A stretch of DNA of 64,000 bases from UBA5905 sp964609975. Its GTDB lineage: Bacteria > Bacillota > Clostridia > Oscillospirales > Acutalibacteraceae. The position numbers and the translations under genes are program-made. The stretch lies in assembly GCA_964609975.1 (NCBI GenBank), contig CAZSTR010000005.1, positions 1 through 64,000 on the forward strand, in the 5' to 3' direction. The notes under the pieces were generated by a model. That model saw nothing but the letters and a program-made list of their open reading frames with translations, ran no database searches and was not told where the DNA came from. Of the stretch, positions 8,257-16,826 are shown piece after piece; the first letter of the stretch is position 1; each line of letters opens with the position of its first letter.

Positions 8257-8454
8257 TTACCCGTTGACAACCTCAACAAGGTGTTGGATCTTCGTGATCT
8301 TGCCCATCGTCGCATCGTTGATGGGCTGGGTCGTCACATCGCCGATCTTGCGGAGGCCCATGGATTCAGCCGTGGCGATCTGGTCCTTTTTGGAACCGAT
8401 CAGACTCTTAACCAGCTTGACCTGAACGGTCTTCGGTTTTGCTTTTCTAGGCAT
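8257..8454 (-). CDS. rpmD: 50S ribosomal protein L30
   Basis: The 65-aa product contains VKLVKSLIGSKKDQIATAESMGLRKIG, the L30 core, with a short basic N-terminal tail (MPRKAKPKT). L30 is a small 50S protein near the central protuberance. It is 14 nt after rpsE and 31 nt before rplO. Confidence 0.97.
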   Translation of the reverse strand: MPRKAKPKTVQVKLVKSLIGSKKDQIATAESMGLRKIGDVTTQPINDATMGKITKIQHLVEVVNG

Positions 8455-8468
8455 AGGTCATGTCCTCC

Positions 8469-8969
8469 TCATTCTAAAATCTGCTGCGCAGTCATGCCGC
8501 GGGTCGCCGCAGCCTCATCCGCAGTGCGCAGCTCCAGCAGGCCGGCCATGGTGGCACTCACCACGTTGCAAGGATTGTTGGAGCGCAGAGCCTTGGCACG
8601 AATGTCCTTGATGCCGGCCGCTTCCACGACGGCACGCACAGCGCCGCCAGCGATGATACCGGTACCGGGGGCGGCGGGCTTCATCAGCACCTCACCGGCG
8701 CCGAATTTACCGATCACCTCATGGGGAATCGTGCCACCCTTCAGGGAAATCTTCTTCAGATTCTTTTTGGCATCCTCGATGCCCTTGCGAATCGCATCCG
8801 GAACTTCGCCGGCCTTGCCGGTACCGAAGCCCACGGTGCCCTTACCGTCACCGACGACCACCAACGCGGAGAACTTCATCACACGGCCGCCCTTGACGGT
8901 CTTGCTAACCCGGTTGATGGCCACCACGGTCTCTTTGTATTCGTTGTCGATTTCTTCTCTTCTGGCCAA
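8469..8969 (-). CDS. rpsE: 30S ribosomal protein S5
   Basis: S5 lies at the mRNA entrance and is a site of spectinomycin resistance and ram mutations. The 166-aa protein has the double-stranded RNA-binding-like N-terminal domain (VVAINRVSKTVKGGRVMKFSA, GDGKGTVGFGTGKAGEVPDAI) and the C-terminal VVEAAGIKDIRAKALRSNNP motif. The length is normal. Confidence 0.98.
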   Translation of the reverse strand: MARREEIDNEYKETVVAINRVSKTVKGGRVMKFSALVVVGDGKGTVGFGTGKAGEVPDAIRKGIEDAKKNLKKISLKGGTIPHEVIGKFGAGEVLMKPAAPGTGIIAGGAVRAVVEAAGIKDIRAKALRSNNPCNVVSATMAGLLELRTADEAAATRGMTAQQILE

Positions 8970-8987
8970 AGTAATTCCTCCTTTTCC

Positions 8988-9347
8988 TTAGAACTTGAGG
9001 CCGCCCGAACGGGCGCCTTCGGCCAGCTCTTGCACACGGCCGTGGTAGACATAGCCGCCGCGGTCAAATACCACCTCGGTGATACCCTTCTCAACGGCAC
9101 GCTTCGCGATCATTTCGCCGACCTTGCGGGCGGCTTCCTTGTTGCCGCCGTTCATGCCGAAATCCTTTTCGACAGAGGAGGCGGAAACCAGGGTCACTCC
9201 CTTAACATCATCGATCACCTGGGCATAGATGTGGTTGAGGGAGCGATATACATCCAGGCGGGGACGCTCAGCGGTGCCGCTGATCTTTCCGCGCACACGG
9301 GTGTGGCGATGCAGACGAGCCGCTTTGCTGTCTTTCTTGGTCACCAT
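8988..9347 (-). CDS. rplR: 50S ribosomal protein L18
   Basis: L18 binds 5S rRNA with L5. The 119-aa product has a basic N terminus with RLHRHTRVRGKISGTAERPRL and ends HGRVQELAEGARSGGLKF, the standard L18 C-terminal motif. It lies between rplF and rpsE. Confidence 0.98.
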   Translation of the reverse strand: MVTKKDSKAARLHRHTRVRGKISGTAERPRLDVYRSLNHIYAQVIDDVKGVTLVSASSVEKDFGMNGGNKEAARKVGEMIAKRAVEKGITEVVFDRGGYVYHGRVQELAEGARSGGLKF

Positions 9348-9365
9348 TGTCTATTCACTCCTTCT

Positions 9366-9914
9366 TTATTTCTTGCCCTTGCCGCCGGCTTTACCTTCCT
9401 TGCGGCGGATATGTTCGTCGGCATACTTGATGCCCTTGCCCTTATACGGCTCAGGCGGACGCTTCTCCCGCACCTCGGCGGCGAACTGACCGACGAGCTG
9501 CTTATCAGCGCCGGAAATCACAATCTGGTTCGGGCCAGGAGCCTCGATGGTGATTCCGGGAATCTCGCTGACGATTACTTGATGGCTGAAGCCCAGGTTC
9601 ATCACGAGATTGCTTCCCTGCTTCTGCACACGGTAGCCAACACCGTTGACCTCCAGGGTCTTCGAATAACCCTCGGTCACACCCACGACCATGTTGTTGA
9701 TCAGGGTACGGGTCAGACCATGAAGGGAGCGCGCTTCCTTCTCATCGTTGGGACGGGTGACGAGGATTTCGCTGCCCGTCTGCTCCACAGAGATGATGGG
9801 GTTGATTTTCTGGGTCAAGGTGCCCTTGGGACCCTTGACGGTCACCACATTGCCTTCCTGCTTAAACTCGACGCCAGCGGGAAGGGTAATGGGCTTGCGA
9901 CCAATTCTTGACAT
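9366..9914 (-). CDS. rplF: 50S ribosomal protein L6
   Basis: L6 is a two-domain 50S protein near the factor-binding region. The 182-aa protein starts MSRIGRKPITLPAGVEF and contains GFSHQVIVSEIPGITIE and KRPPEPYKGKGIKY, the C-terminal signature. The lysine/glycine-rich tail is ordinary. Spacing to rpsH is 14 nt. Confidence 0.98.
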   Translation of the reverse strand: MSRIGRKPITLPAGVEFKQEGNVVTVKGPKGTLTQKINPIISVEQTGSEILVTRPNDEKEARSLHGLTRTLINNMVVGVTEGYSKTLEVNGVGYRVQKQGSNLVMNLGFSHQVIVSEIPGITIEAPGPNQIVISGADKQLVGQFAAEVREKRPPEPYKGKGIKYADEHIRRKEGKAGGKGKK

Positions 9915-9928
9915 ATTCCTCTACCCCC

Positions 9929-10330
9929 TTACCAAATGAATGCCAGCACTTCGCCGCCCACATTAGCCTTCCGGGCGGCCTTATCGGTCATAACACCCTT
10001 GGATGTGGAGACGATTGCGGTGCCGATGCCCTTCATGACCTTCGGCATATCCTCGCAGCTGGAATAGATGCGCAGGCCGGGCTTGGACACACGGCGCAAG
10101 CCCATCAGCACGGGAGTGCGGGAAGCGCCCTGGTATTTCAGCGTGATGCGAATCACGCCCTGCTTGCCATCTTCAATGAATTTGAACTCTTTGACATATC
10201 CCTCGTCAACAAGAATCTGGGCAATAGCCTTCTTCATGTTGGAAGCGGGGATATCCACCGTCTCATGCTTCGCCGAATTCGCGTTGCGGATTCGGGTGAG
10301 CATATCGGCGATTGTATCAGAAATCTGCAT
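9929..10330 (-). CDS. rpsH: 30S ribosomal protein S8
   Basis: S8 is a primary 16S rRNA binder and, in Gammaproteobacteria, the spc operon repressor. The 133-aa protein begins MQISDTIADMLTRIRNANSA and ends STSKGVMTDKAARKANVGGEVL plus AFIW, both S8 signatures. It lies between rpsN and rplF. Confidence 0.98.
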   Translation of the reverse strand: MQISDTIADMLTRIRNANSAKHETVDIPASNMKKAIAQILVDEGYVKEFKFIEDGKQGVIRITLKYQGASRTPVLMGLRRVSKPGLRIYSSCEDMPKVMKGIGTAIVSTSKGVMTDKAARKANVGGEVLAFIW

Positions 10331-10360
10331 GACCTCAACCTCCTATATTTTTGCTATTGC

Positions 10361-10546
10361 TTACCAGCTTGCCTTCTTCACGCCCGGAATCTCGCCCTTG
10401 TAGGCCAGCTCACGGAAGCAAATACGGCAGATCCCATACCGACGCAGATAGGCGTGAGGCCGACCGCAGATTTTGCAGCGGTTGTACGCCCGGGTGGAGT
10501 ACTTCGGCTCAGCCTGCTGCTTGAGCTTCATAGACATTTTCGCCAT
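10361..10546 (-). CDS. rpsN: 30S ribosomal protein S14, zinc type
   Basis: The 61-aa S14 is the short zinc-binding form (S14 type Z), with Cys24-x2-Cys27 and Cys40-x2-Cys43 in RCKICGRPHAYLRRYGICRICF. It is placed between rplE and rpsH as in other Firmicutes. The short form is the ancestral Gram-positive version. Confidence 0.98.
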   Translation of the reverse strand: MAKMSMKLKQQAEPKYSTRAYNRCKICGRPHAYLRRYGICRICFRELAYKGEIPGVKKASW

Positions 10547-10559
10547 CGTATTCTCCTCC

Positions 10560-11099
10560 TTACTTCTCGAACGGAGCGCCCATCAGAGTGAGCAGCTCGC
10601 GCGCTTCTTCGTCCGTGTTGGCGGTGGTGACAAAGCACAGGTCCATGCCACGCACCTTATCGATCTTATCATAGTCGATTTCCGGGAAAATCAGCTGCTC
10701 CTTCAGGCCCATGTTGTAGTTGCCACGGCCGTCGAAGGAGTTGGGGTTGATTCCGCGGAAGTCGCGCACGCGGGGCAGCGCCACATTGAACAGACGCTCC
10801 ACGAACTCGTACATCCGGTCGCCACGCAGGGTGACCTTCGCGCCGATGTTCATGCCCTCACGCAGTTTGAAGTTCGCAACGCTCTTGCGGGCCTTGCAAA
10901 CCACAGGACGCTGGCCAGTGATAGCCGACAGATCGTTGACGATGGCGTCGATAATCTTCGCATTGTCGCGAGCCTCACCGCAGCCGACGTTGATGACAAC
11001 CTTGTCCAGCTTCGGAATTTGCATAACGCTCTTGTAGCCGAACTTTTTCATCAGGGCAGGAGCGATTTCCTGCCGATACTGTTCTTTCAAAGCAGCCAT
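10560..11099 (-). CDS. rplE: 50S ribosomal protein L5
   Basis: L5 binds 5S rRNA in the central protuberance. The 179-aa protein has the N-terminal LKEQYRQEIAPALMKKFGYKSVMQIPKL region, VTLRGDRMYEFVERL and the GRGNYNMGLKEQLIFPEIDYD signature. The length is standard. It lies 14 nt after rplX. Confidence 0.98.
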   Translation of the reverse strand: MAALKEQYRQEIAPALMKKFGYKSVMQIPKLDKVVINVGCGEARDNAKIIDAIVNDLSAITGQRPVVCKARKSVANFKLREGMNIGAKVTLRGDRMYEFVERLFNVALPRVRDFRGINPNSFDGRGNYNMGLKEQLIFPEIDYDKIDKVRGMDLCFVTTANTDEEARELLTLMGAPFEK

Positions 11100-11113
11100 T
11101 CTCTCCTACCTCC

Positions 11114-11446
11114 TTATAAAGTCTCGCCGCATTTTTTGCAGATGCGGACGGTATGCGCCTTGCCATTGTCGCCGGTCACTTTCTTGTGGGCAACGCGGGT
11201 CGGCTTCTTGCAGGCGGGGCAAATCACCTGAACCTTGGACGCGTACATAGCGCCCTCCGCCTCGATGATGCCACCGGGATCGCCGGCCTTGCGGGGCTTC
11301 ACATGCTTTTTCACCATGTTCTGGCCCTCGACAATGACCTTACCCTCCTTGGGGCTGACCGCCAGCACCTTGCCGGACTGGCCGCGATCGTCGCCGCTGA
11401 TGATCAGGACGGTATCGTCCTTTTTCACATGCAGTTTGTTACTCAA
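11114..11446 (-). CDS. rplX: 50S ribosomal protein L24
   Basis: L24 starts 50S assembly and has a KOW motif (DDTVLIISGDDRGQSGKVLAV). The longest frame begins at a TTG/ATG pair at 11464-11461 overlapping the rplN stop. However, the GGAGGTG Shine-Dalgarno lies inside that stretch, 6 nt before a TTG that would give MSNKLHVKK, the family's normal N terminus. I therefore call the TTG start at 11446 (110 aa). The upstream ATG would add six residues and couple directly to rplN. Confidence 0.85.
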   Translation of the reverse strand: MSNKLHVKKDDTVLIISGDDRGQSGKVLAVSPKEGKVIVEGQNMVKKHVKPRKAGDPGGIIEAEGAMYASKVQVICPACKKPTRVAHKKVTGDNGKAHTVRICKKCGETL

Positions 11447-11460
11447 TTTCGACACCTCCA

Positions 11461-11829
11461 TCAAAGAACTTCGGGAGCCAGAGACAGGATTTTCATATAA
11501 TCCTTGTCACGCAGCTCGCGGGCCACAGGCCCAAAAATACGGGTACCGCGAGGGGTTTTGTCATCACGGATGATGACCGCCGCATTCTCATCGAAGCGGA
11601 TATATGTGCCGTCTGCACGACGGACACCCTTCACGGAACGGACGATAACGGCCTTCACCACATCGCCCTTCTTCACCACGCCGCCGGGAGCCGCCTTCTT
11701 CACAGAAGCGACCACCACGTCGCCGATATTGGCATACCTCCGACCGGAGCCACCCAGAACGCGAATGCACATCAGTTCCTTCGCGCCGGTGTTATCGGCC
11801 ACTTTGAGGTAAGTTTGCTGTTGAACCAC
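11461..11829 (-). CDS. rplN: 50S ribosomal protein L14
   Basis: L14 forms intersubunit bridges. The extended frame begins at a TTG whose codons contain the AAAGGAGG ribosome binding site. The GTG six codons later gives MVQQQTYLKVADNTGAKEL and exactly 122 residues, the canonical length, so I use 11829. It contains KGDVVKAVIVRSVKGVRRADG and the C-terminal PRGTRIFGPVARELR signature. Confidence 0.93.
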   Translation of the reverse strand: MVQQQTYLKVADNTGAKELMCIRVLGGSGRRYANIGDVVVASVKKAAPGGVVKKGDVVKAVIVRSVKGVRRADGTYIRFDENAAVIIRDDKTPRGTRIFGPVARELRDKDYMKILSLAPEVL

Positions 11830-11921
11830 AGTTTTTCCTCCTTTCAAGGAGCACCATTTTTATCACACCAACCCCGCTGACCACCGACGGCCACGGAACG
11901 GTATGCGGTGCAACTGACACA

Positions 11922-12182
11922 TTATTTCGCTTTCTCGATGATGGCGGTGACGCGCCAGCACTTGTCCTTGGACAGGTGGCGGGTCTCCATCACGGACACG
12001 CGGTCACCCACGCGGCATTCGTTGTTTTCGTCATGAGCCTTCAAACGCACGGTGCGCTTGACGATCTTCTTGTACAAGGGATGACGCACATTGTCCTCGA
12101 TGGCGATGACAACGGTTTTATCCATCTTGTCGCTGACGACAATACCGGTACGGGTTTTTCTCAGATTCCGCTCGCTCATCAT
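11922..12182 (-). CDS. rpsQ: 30S ribosomal protein S17
   Basis: S17 is a 16S rRNA-binding OB-fold protein. The 86-aa product begins MMSERNLRKTRTGIVVSDKMDKTVVI and has KIVKRTVRLKAHDENNECRVGDRV. Two adjacent ATG codons follow AAGGAGG (spacing 5 and 8), and either could be used. A relatively long 92-nt gap separates it from rplN. Confidence 0.97.
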   Translation of the reverse strand: MMSERNLRKTRTGIVVSDKMDKTVVIAIEDNVRHPLYKKIVKRTVRLKAHDENNECRVGDRVSVMETRHLSKDKCWRVTAIIEKAK

Positions 12183-12196
12183 TACTCCTCCTTCTG

Positions 12197-12406
12197 TTAC
12201 GCCTCAGCCTTAAGCTCACGCTCACGCATGATGGTCTTCACGACGGCGATTTCCTTGCGGACAGCCTTCAGACGCATCGGATTGTCGAGCTGGTTGATGG
12301 CATGCTGGAAGCGCAGATGAAACAGCTCCTCTTTCAGATCGGCCAGCTTCTTATTCAGCTCCGTGTCGTTCATCTCACGGATCTTTGTTAAATCGTTCGC
12401 TTTCAT
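12197..12406 (-). CDS. rpmC: 50S ribosomal protein L29
   Basis: The 69-aa helical protein carries LADLKEELFHLRFQHAINQLDNPMRLKAVRKEIAVVKT, the L29 coiled-coil. L29 lies at the tunnel exit and contributes to docking of SRP and trigger factor. Its start overlaps the rplP stop by 4 nt (ATGA), showing translational coupling. Confidence 0.97.
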   Translation of the reverse strand: MKANDLTKIREMNDTELNKKLADLKEELFHLRFQHAINQLDNPMRLKAVRKEIAVVKTIMRERELKAEA

Positions 12407-12831
12407 TCCTGCTCACCATCCGTTTCTTCCTTGCGGACAAATTTGCACTTGATGGGCAGCTTATTGGCAGCCAGACGCAGAGCCTCACGGGCATCCGCCT
12501 CCGCCACGCCGGCCATCTCAAACAGCACACGGCCCGGCTTCACCACGGCAACCCAATATTCCGGAGAGCCTTTACCGGAGCCCATGCGGGTCTCGGCCGG
12601 CTTCTGGGTGATGGGCTTGTCAGGGAAAACCTTGATCCAGGTTTTACCGCCACGCTTAGTATAACGGGTCATGGCGATACGGGCGGCTTCAATCTGGCGA
12701 GAGGTGATCCACGCCGGCTCCAGGGCCTGCAGGCCGAATTCGCCATTGGACACCTTGTTGCCGCTATAGGCCTTACCGGTCAGGCGGCCGCGATGCACAC
12801 GACGGTATTTCACTCTCTTAGGTAACAGCAT
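12403..12831 (-). CDS. rplP: 50S ribosomal protein L16
   Basis: L16 is needed for A-site tRNA accommodation. The 142-aa protein begins MLLPKRVKYRRVHRGRLTGKAY and contains GGKTWIKVFPDKPITQKPAETRMGSGKGSPEYWVAVVKPGRVLFE, which is diagnostic. It overlaps rpsC by one base (TAATG) and rpmC by four. Confidence 0.98.
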   Translation of the reverse strand: MLLPKRVKYRRVHRGRLTGKAYSGNKVSNGEFGLQALEPAWITSRQIEAARIAMTRYTKRGGKTWIKVFPDKPITQKPAETRMGSGKGSPEYWVAVVKPGRVLFEMAGVAEADAREALRLAANKLPIKCKFVRKEETDGEQE

Positions 12832-13502
12832 TATTTACGGCCTCCTTCCCGATTCTTTTTGTTGGTGTTGCCCACCAGCACCTCACCACGGTAAATCCAG
12901 ACCTTGACGCCGATCTTTCCGTAGGTGGTGTTGGCTTCAGCAAAGCCATAGTCGATGTCCGCACGCAGGGTCTGCAGCGGAATAGTGCCCTCGTGGTATT
13001 GCTCCACACGGGCGATTTCCGCGCCGCCCAGACGGCCGGAGCACTTCGTCTTGATGCCGTTGGCGCCCAGCCTCATGGCGCGGCCGATGGCCTGCTTCAT
13101 GGCACGGCGGAAGGAGATACGCTTCTCCAGCTGCTGAGCGATGTTCTCCGCCACCAGCTGCGCGTTCACATCGGGGTTCTTGACCTCCACGATATTCAGC
13201 AGGGTTTCCTTGCCGCCCAGCTTCTGCTGGCACAGAGCCTTCAGCTTGTCGATTTCGCTGCCGCCCTTGCCGATCACCAGACCGGGCTTGGCGCAGTGGA
13301 TGTTGATGCGCACACGGTTGGAATCGCGCTCGATTTCGATGCGCGCCACGCCGGCCTCATACAGCTTTTTCTTCAGGAATTTCCGCAGGTTGTAGTCCGA
13401 CACCAGCGTGTCGCCGAACTCATTGTCCTTGACAAACCAACGGGAGTCCCAGTTTTTGATCACGCCGACCCGCAGGCCGTGAGGATTCACTTTCTGTCCC
13501 AT
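12831..13502 (-). CDS. rpsC: 30S ribosomal protein S3
   Basis: S3 lies at the mRNA entry channel. The 223-aa protein begins MGQKVNPHGLRVGVIKNWDSRW, has the KH domain GLVIGKGGSEIDKLK (about residue 74-90), and ends with YRGEVLVGNTNKKNREGGRK. The length is typical of Firmicutes. Confidence 0.98.
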   Translation of the reverse strand: MGQKVNPHGLRVGVIKNWDSRWFVKDNEFGDTLVSDYNLRKFLKKKLYEAGVARIEIERDSNRVRINIHCAKPGLVIGKGGSEIDKLKALCQQKLGGKETLLNIVEVKNPDVNAQLVAENIAQQLEKRISFRRAMKQAIGRAMRLGANGIKTKCSGRLGGAEIARVEQYHEGTIPLQTLRADIDYGFAEANTTYGKIGVKVWIYRGEVLVGNTNKKNREGGRK

Positions 13503-13521
13503 ACTATAACCTCCTCCTCGC

Positions 13522-13857
13522 TTATTCCATCTCTTTCAGCACCAGGGTGATGTGCGACGACCGCTTTTCGATGCGGTAGGCACGACCCTGAGCCCGAGGA
13601 CGGATGCGTTTCATGATGGGGCCGGGGCAAACCAGCGCCTGAGCGACATACAGGCTTGCCTTGTCCAGATTGTAGTTGTTCTCCGCGTTCGCCACGGCGG
13701 ACTTCAGCAGCTTACCCACCGGCTCGCAGGCGGCCTTGGGGGTGAACTGGAGAATCGCAGCAGCTTCCTCTACCGGCTTATTGCGGATGAGGTCGAGAAC
13801 GATCTTAACTTTGCGAGGCGAAATACGCACATAGGTAACTTGCGCCTTTGCTTCCAT
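13522..13857 (-). CDS. rplV: 50S ribosomal protein L22
   Basis: L22 lines the exit tunnel with a beta-hairpin. The 111-aa protein has AQVTYVRISPRKVKIVLDLIRNKPVEEA at the N terminus and the C-terminal signature PRAQGRAYRIEKRSSHITLVL. It lies between rpsS and rpsC. Confidence 0.98.
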   Translation of the reverse strand: MEAKAQVTYVRISPRKVKIVLDLIRNKPVEEAAAILQFTPKAACEPVGKLLKSAVANAENNYNLDKASLYVAQALVCPGPIMKRIRPRAQGRAYRIEKRSSHITLVLKEME

Positions 13858-13878
13858 GATTGATTCTCTCCTTTCCGC

Positions 13879-14151
13879 TTATTTCGTACTCTTGGAGCCA
13901 GCGTGGCCCTTGAAGGTACGGGTGGGGGCAAACTCGCCCAGCTTGTGGCCGATCATGTCCTCTGTGATGTACACCGGCACATGCTTGCGACCGTCATGCA
14001 CAGCGATGGTGTGCCCGACGAAGTTCGGGAAAATAGTGGAGGAGCGGCTCCAGGTTTTCAGGATGCGCTTCTCCCCGGTCTCGTTCAACTCCTGGATCCG
14101 TTTCATCAGCACAGGCTGCACGAAAGGACCTTTCTTTACGCTTCTACCCAT
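13879..14151 (-). CDS. rpsS: 30S ribosomal protein S19
   Basis: S19 forms a complex with S13 in the 30S head. The 90-aa product begins MGRSVKKGPFVQPVLMKRI and contains HTIAVHDGRKHVPVYITEDMIGHKLGEFAPTRTFKGH, a complete S19 signature. It is 20 nt after rplB. Confidence 0.98.
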   Translation of the reverse strand: MGRSVKKGPFVQPVLMKRIQELNETGEKRILKTWSRSSTIFPNFVGHTIAVHDGRKHVPVYITEDMIGHKLGEFAPTRTFKGHAGSKSTK

Positions 14152-14171
14152 AAATCTTGATCTCCTTTCGC

Positions 14172-15005
14172 TTACTTGCTGTTACGGCGCTTCACGATAA
14201 ACTTATCGGAGCGGTTGTGGGTCTTGCGAGTCTTGTAACCCAGAGCCGGCTTACCCCAGGGGGTAACAGGGCCGGGACGACCCACAGGAGACTTACCTTC
14301 ACCACCGCCATGGGGGTGATCGTTCGGGTTCATAACAGAGCCACGAACCGTGGGACGCCAACCCATGTGGCGCTTACGGCCGGCTTTACCGATCTGCACA
14401 TTGCCGTGCTCCACATTGCCCACCTGGCCGATGGTAGCCATGCAGTTGAGGGGCACATTGCGCATTTCGCCGGAGGGCAGACGCACCAGCGCCAGGCCGT
14501 TCTCCTTGCCCATGAGCTGGGCCATCACACCGGCGGAACGAGCCAGCTGGGCACCCTTGCCGGGATACAGCTCCACATTGTGGATGAAGGTACCGGTGGG
14601 GATGCTGCTCAGCGGCAGAGCGTTTCCGGGCTTGATGTCCGCGGAAGCGCCGGCGGTGATGGTGTCGCCCACCTTCAGGCCCACAGGGGCGATGATGTAG
14701 CGCTTCTCGCCGTCCTCATACTGCACCAAAGCAATATGGGCGCTGCGGTTGGGGTCATATTCCAGCGTCATCACAGTACCGGCCACATCCAGCTTGTTAC
14801 GCTTAAAGTCGATGATACGGTACTTCTGGCGGTTTCCGCCGCCACGATGGCGAATGGTGATGCGGCCATAGCTGTTACGGCCGGCCTTCTTGGACTTGGG
14901 AGCCAACAGGCTCTTTTCCGGAGCTACTTTGGACAGCACGCTGTAGTCAATCACGGACATACCGCGGCGGCCCGGAGTAGTCGGCTTGTAATTCTTTGTA
15001 GCCAT
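14172..15005 (-). CDS. rplB: 50S ribosomal protein L2
   Basis: L2 is essential for subunit association and supports the peptidyl transferase centre. The 277-aa protein has the RNA-binding domain (GRNSYGRITIRHRGGGNRQKYR) and the C-terminal NPNDHPHGGGEGKSPVGRPGPVTPWGKP containing the conserved His. A 111-nt spacer with a hairpin separates it from rplW, unusual within this tightly packed operon. Confidence 0.98.
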   Translation of the reverse strand: MATKNYKPTTPGRRGMSVIDYSVLSKVAPEKSLLAPKSKKAGRNSYGRITIRHRGGGNRQKYRIIDFKRNKLDVAGTVMTLEYDPNRSAHIALVQYEDGEKRYIIAPVGLKVGDTITAGASADIKPGNALPLSSIPTGTFIHNVELYPGKGAQLARSAGVMAQLMGKENGLALVRLPSGEMRNVPLNCMATIGQVGNVEHGNVQIGKAGRKRHMGWRPTVRGSVMNPNDHPHGGGEGKSPVGRPGPVTPWGKPALGYKTRKTHNRSDKFIVKRRNSK

Positions 15006-15059
15006 TCTTGTTTCACTCTCCTATTATCAGGCTGCACTCAAGGCTTGCCTGGCTTCGCG

Positions 15060-15082
15060 GAGACCCTTTTCATCGGTCTCCA
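15060..15082 (-). repeat. hairpin in the rplW-rplB spacer
   Basis: GGAGACC and GGTCTCC form a perfect 7-bp stem around a 9-nt loop in the otherwise empty 111-nt spacer. No T-run follows, so it is not a terminator. It could be a processing or regulatory structure. Confidence 0.5.
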
Positions 15083-15116
15083 TACATTGCCGGACGGTGT
15101 TCCTCAGCGGATGCTC

Positions 15117-15407
15117 TTAGAACATTCCGTTAAAGAATTCGATGGTCTTGGACTCAGCGGTCAGGGTGACCACCGCTTTTTTCCAGTCGGAGGTGTAGCC
15201 CTCGAACCGGCCATAGCGGCGCTTCTTGCCCTTCATGCTGATGGTGTTCACCTTCGCAACCTTCACGCCGAAGATCTCCTCGACCGCGTTGGCGATCTCG
15301 ATCTTGTTGGCGCCGTCGGCCACGCGGAAGGTGTACTTCTTTTCGCTCAGCGCAGCACTGGATTTCTCCGTGATGACGGGGGCGAGGATAATATCACGAG
15401 CATCCAT
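15117..15407 (-). CDS. rplW: 50S ribosomal protein L23
   Basis: L23 at the tunnel exit docks trigger factor and SRP. The 96-aa product starts MDARDIILAPVITEKSSAAL and has VAKVNTISMKGKKRRYGRFEGYTSDWKKAVVTL. The ATG overlaps the rplD TGA (TGATG); an in-frame GTG one codon earlier is less likely. GGAGGAGG lies upstream within rplD. Confidence 0.97.
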   Translation of the reverse strand: MDARDIILAPVITEKSSAALSEKKYTFRVADGANKIEIANAVEEIFGVKVAKVNTISMKGKKRRYGRFEGYTSDWKKAVVTLTAESKTIEFFNGMF

Positions 15408-16030
15408 CACTTATAAACCTCCTCCATCTGAGCCACGGCGTCCTTGACGACGATGAATTTATCGGCGTTGAGAACATCGTAGGCATTCAGGGTGTTGACC
15501 AGAGCGGTCTTGACACCGGGAATATTGCGGGCGGAGAGAATGACCTTCTCGTCCTTCTCCGGCAGCACCAGCAGCACCTTCTTGTCGGCGCCCAGGGCAT
15601 GGAGCATGGAAACGATCGTCTTGGTCTTATACTCATCCATGGACAGGCTGTCCAGAACCAGCATTTCATCAGCGGCCACCTTGGAGGAGAACGCCGACTT
15701 CAGCGCCAAACGGCGCATTTTCTTAGGCAGGGCGAAACGGTAGGAACGGGGCTTCGGGCCCAGCGCCACACCACCGTGGGTCCACTGGGGAGCGCGGGTC
15801 GAGCCCTGACGGGCGTGACCGGTGCCCTTCTGGCGCCACGGCTTCTTGCCGCCGCCGCTGACCTCGGTGCGGGTCTTGGTGGACTGAGTGCCCTGACGCT
15901 GATTGGCCAGATAGTTGACAACGGCGCTGTGCAGCACGGCCGCATTGGGCTCCACACCGAACACATCGGCGCTCAGCTCCAGAGAGCCGGTCTGCTTGCC
16001 GGTCATGTCATAAACGGAAACTGTAGGCAT
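15407..16030 (-). CDS. rplD: 50S ribosomal protein L4
   Basis: L4 contacts the exit tunnel and in E. coli represses the S10 operon through its leader. The 207-aa protein has the extended loop sequence RQGTQSTKTRTEVSGGGKKPWRQKGTGHARQGSTRAPQWTHGGVALGPKPR and starts MPTVSVYDMTGKQTGSLEL. Given the unusual long S10 leader at 17139-17500, L4 is the obvious candidate effector, but that is inference. Confidence 0.98.
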   Translation of the reverse strand: MPTVSVYDMTGKQTGSLELSADVFGVEPNAAVLHSAVVNYLANQRQGTQSTKTRTEVSGGGKKPWRQKGTGHARQGSTRAPQWTHGGVALGPKPRSYRFALPKKMRRLALKSAFSSKVAADEMLVLDSLSMDEYKTKTIVSMLHALGADKKVLLVLPEKDEKVILSARNIPGVKTALVNTLNAYDVLNADKFIVVKDAVAQMEEVYK

Positions 16031-16047
16031 CTGTATTTCCTCCTTCC

Positions 16048-16683
16048 TTAGGCTTTCTTGACAGTGTCGGAGATGACCACGATGCCCTTGCGCGCGCCGG
16101 GGATGGCGCCCTTCACGGCAATGAGGTTGTTCTCCACATCAATCTTCACAATCTCCAGATTCTGCACGGTGACCCGCTCAGCACCCAGATGGCCAGCGCC
16201 CTTCATTCCCTTGAACACACGGGAAGGAGAGGAGCAGGCGCCCAGAGAGCCGGCGTGGCGAGCCACAGGGCCGGTACCGTGGGACTCCTTCAGACGCTGG
16301 AAGTTCCAGCGCTTGATGGCGCCGGCGTAGCCCTTACCCTTGCTGGTGCCGACCACATCCACATGCTCGCCCACCGCAAAAGCGTCCGCCTTCACCACAT
16401 CGCCCACATTCAGAGCGTCGCAGTCGGCCAAACGGAACTCGCGCAGGGTGCGCTTGGGAGCCACATCGGACTTGGCAAAATGGCCCTTCATGGGCTTGTT
16501 GAGCTTCTCGACCTTGGCATCGCCGAAGCCCAGCTGGACCGCAGCATAGCCGTCGTTCTCAACGGTTTTCTTCTGAACAACCACACAGGGGCCCGCCTCA
16601 ACGACGGTCACCGGAATGAAGTTGCCCTTTTCGTCGAAGATCTGGGTCATGCCGATCTTACGACCAATGATTCCTTTTTGCAT
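16048..16683 (-). CDS. rplC: 50S ribosomal protein L3
   Basis: L3 organises 23S domain VI near the peptidyl transferase centre. The 211-aa product begins MQKGIIGRKIGMTQIFDEKGNF and contains GTSKGKGYAGAIKRWNF and the signature region HGTGPVARHAGSLGACSSPSRVFKGMKGAGHLGAERVTVQNLEIV. It follows rpsJ after a 143-nt spacer. Confidence 0.98.
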   Translation of the reverse strand: MQKGIIGRKIGMTQIFDEKGNFIPVTVVEAGPCVVVQKKTVENDGYAAVQLGFGDAKVEKLNKPMKGHFAKSDVAPKRTLREFRLADCDALNVGDVVKADAFAVGEHVDVVGTSKGKGYAGAIKRWNFQRLKESHGTGPVARHAGSLGACSSPSRVFKGMKGAGHLGAERVTVQNLEIVKIDVENNLIAVKGAIPGARKGIVVISDTVKKA

Positions 16684-16826
16684 TTGACTATACCTCCTTT
16701 GGTTATTGGTTGATTCCGGCGCTCATAAGCGACCGGCCGTGGCTTTCCGGGCATTCCCGGAGTTCCCGGCGCGGCTGCGGGCGTCGGCACCAACATGACC
16801 TCGCACAATGGACTCTGACAAACCTT

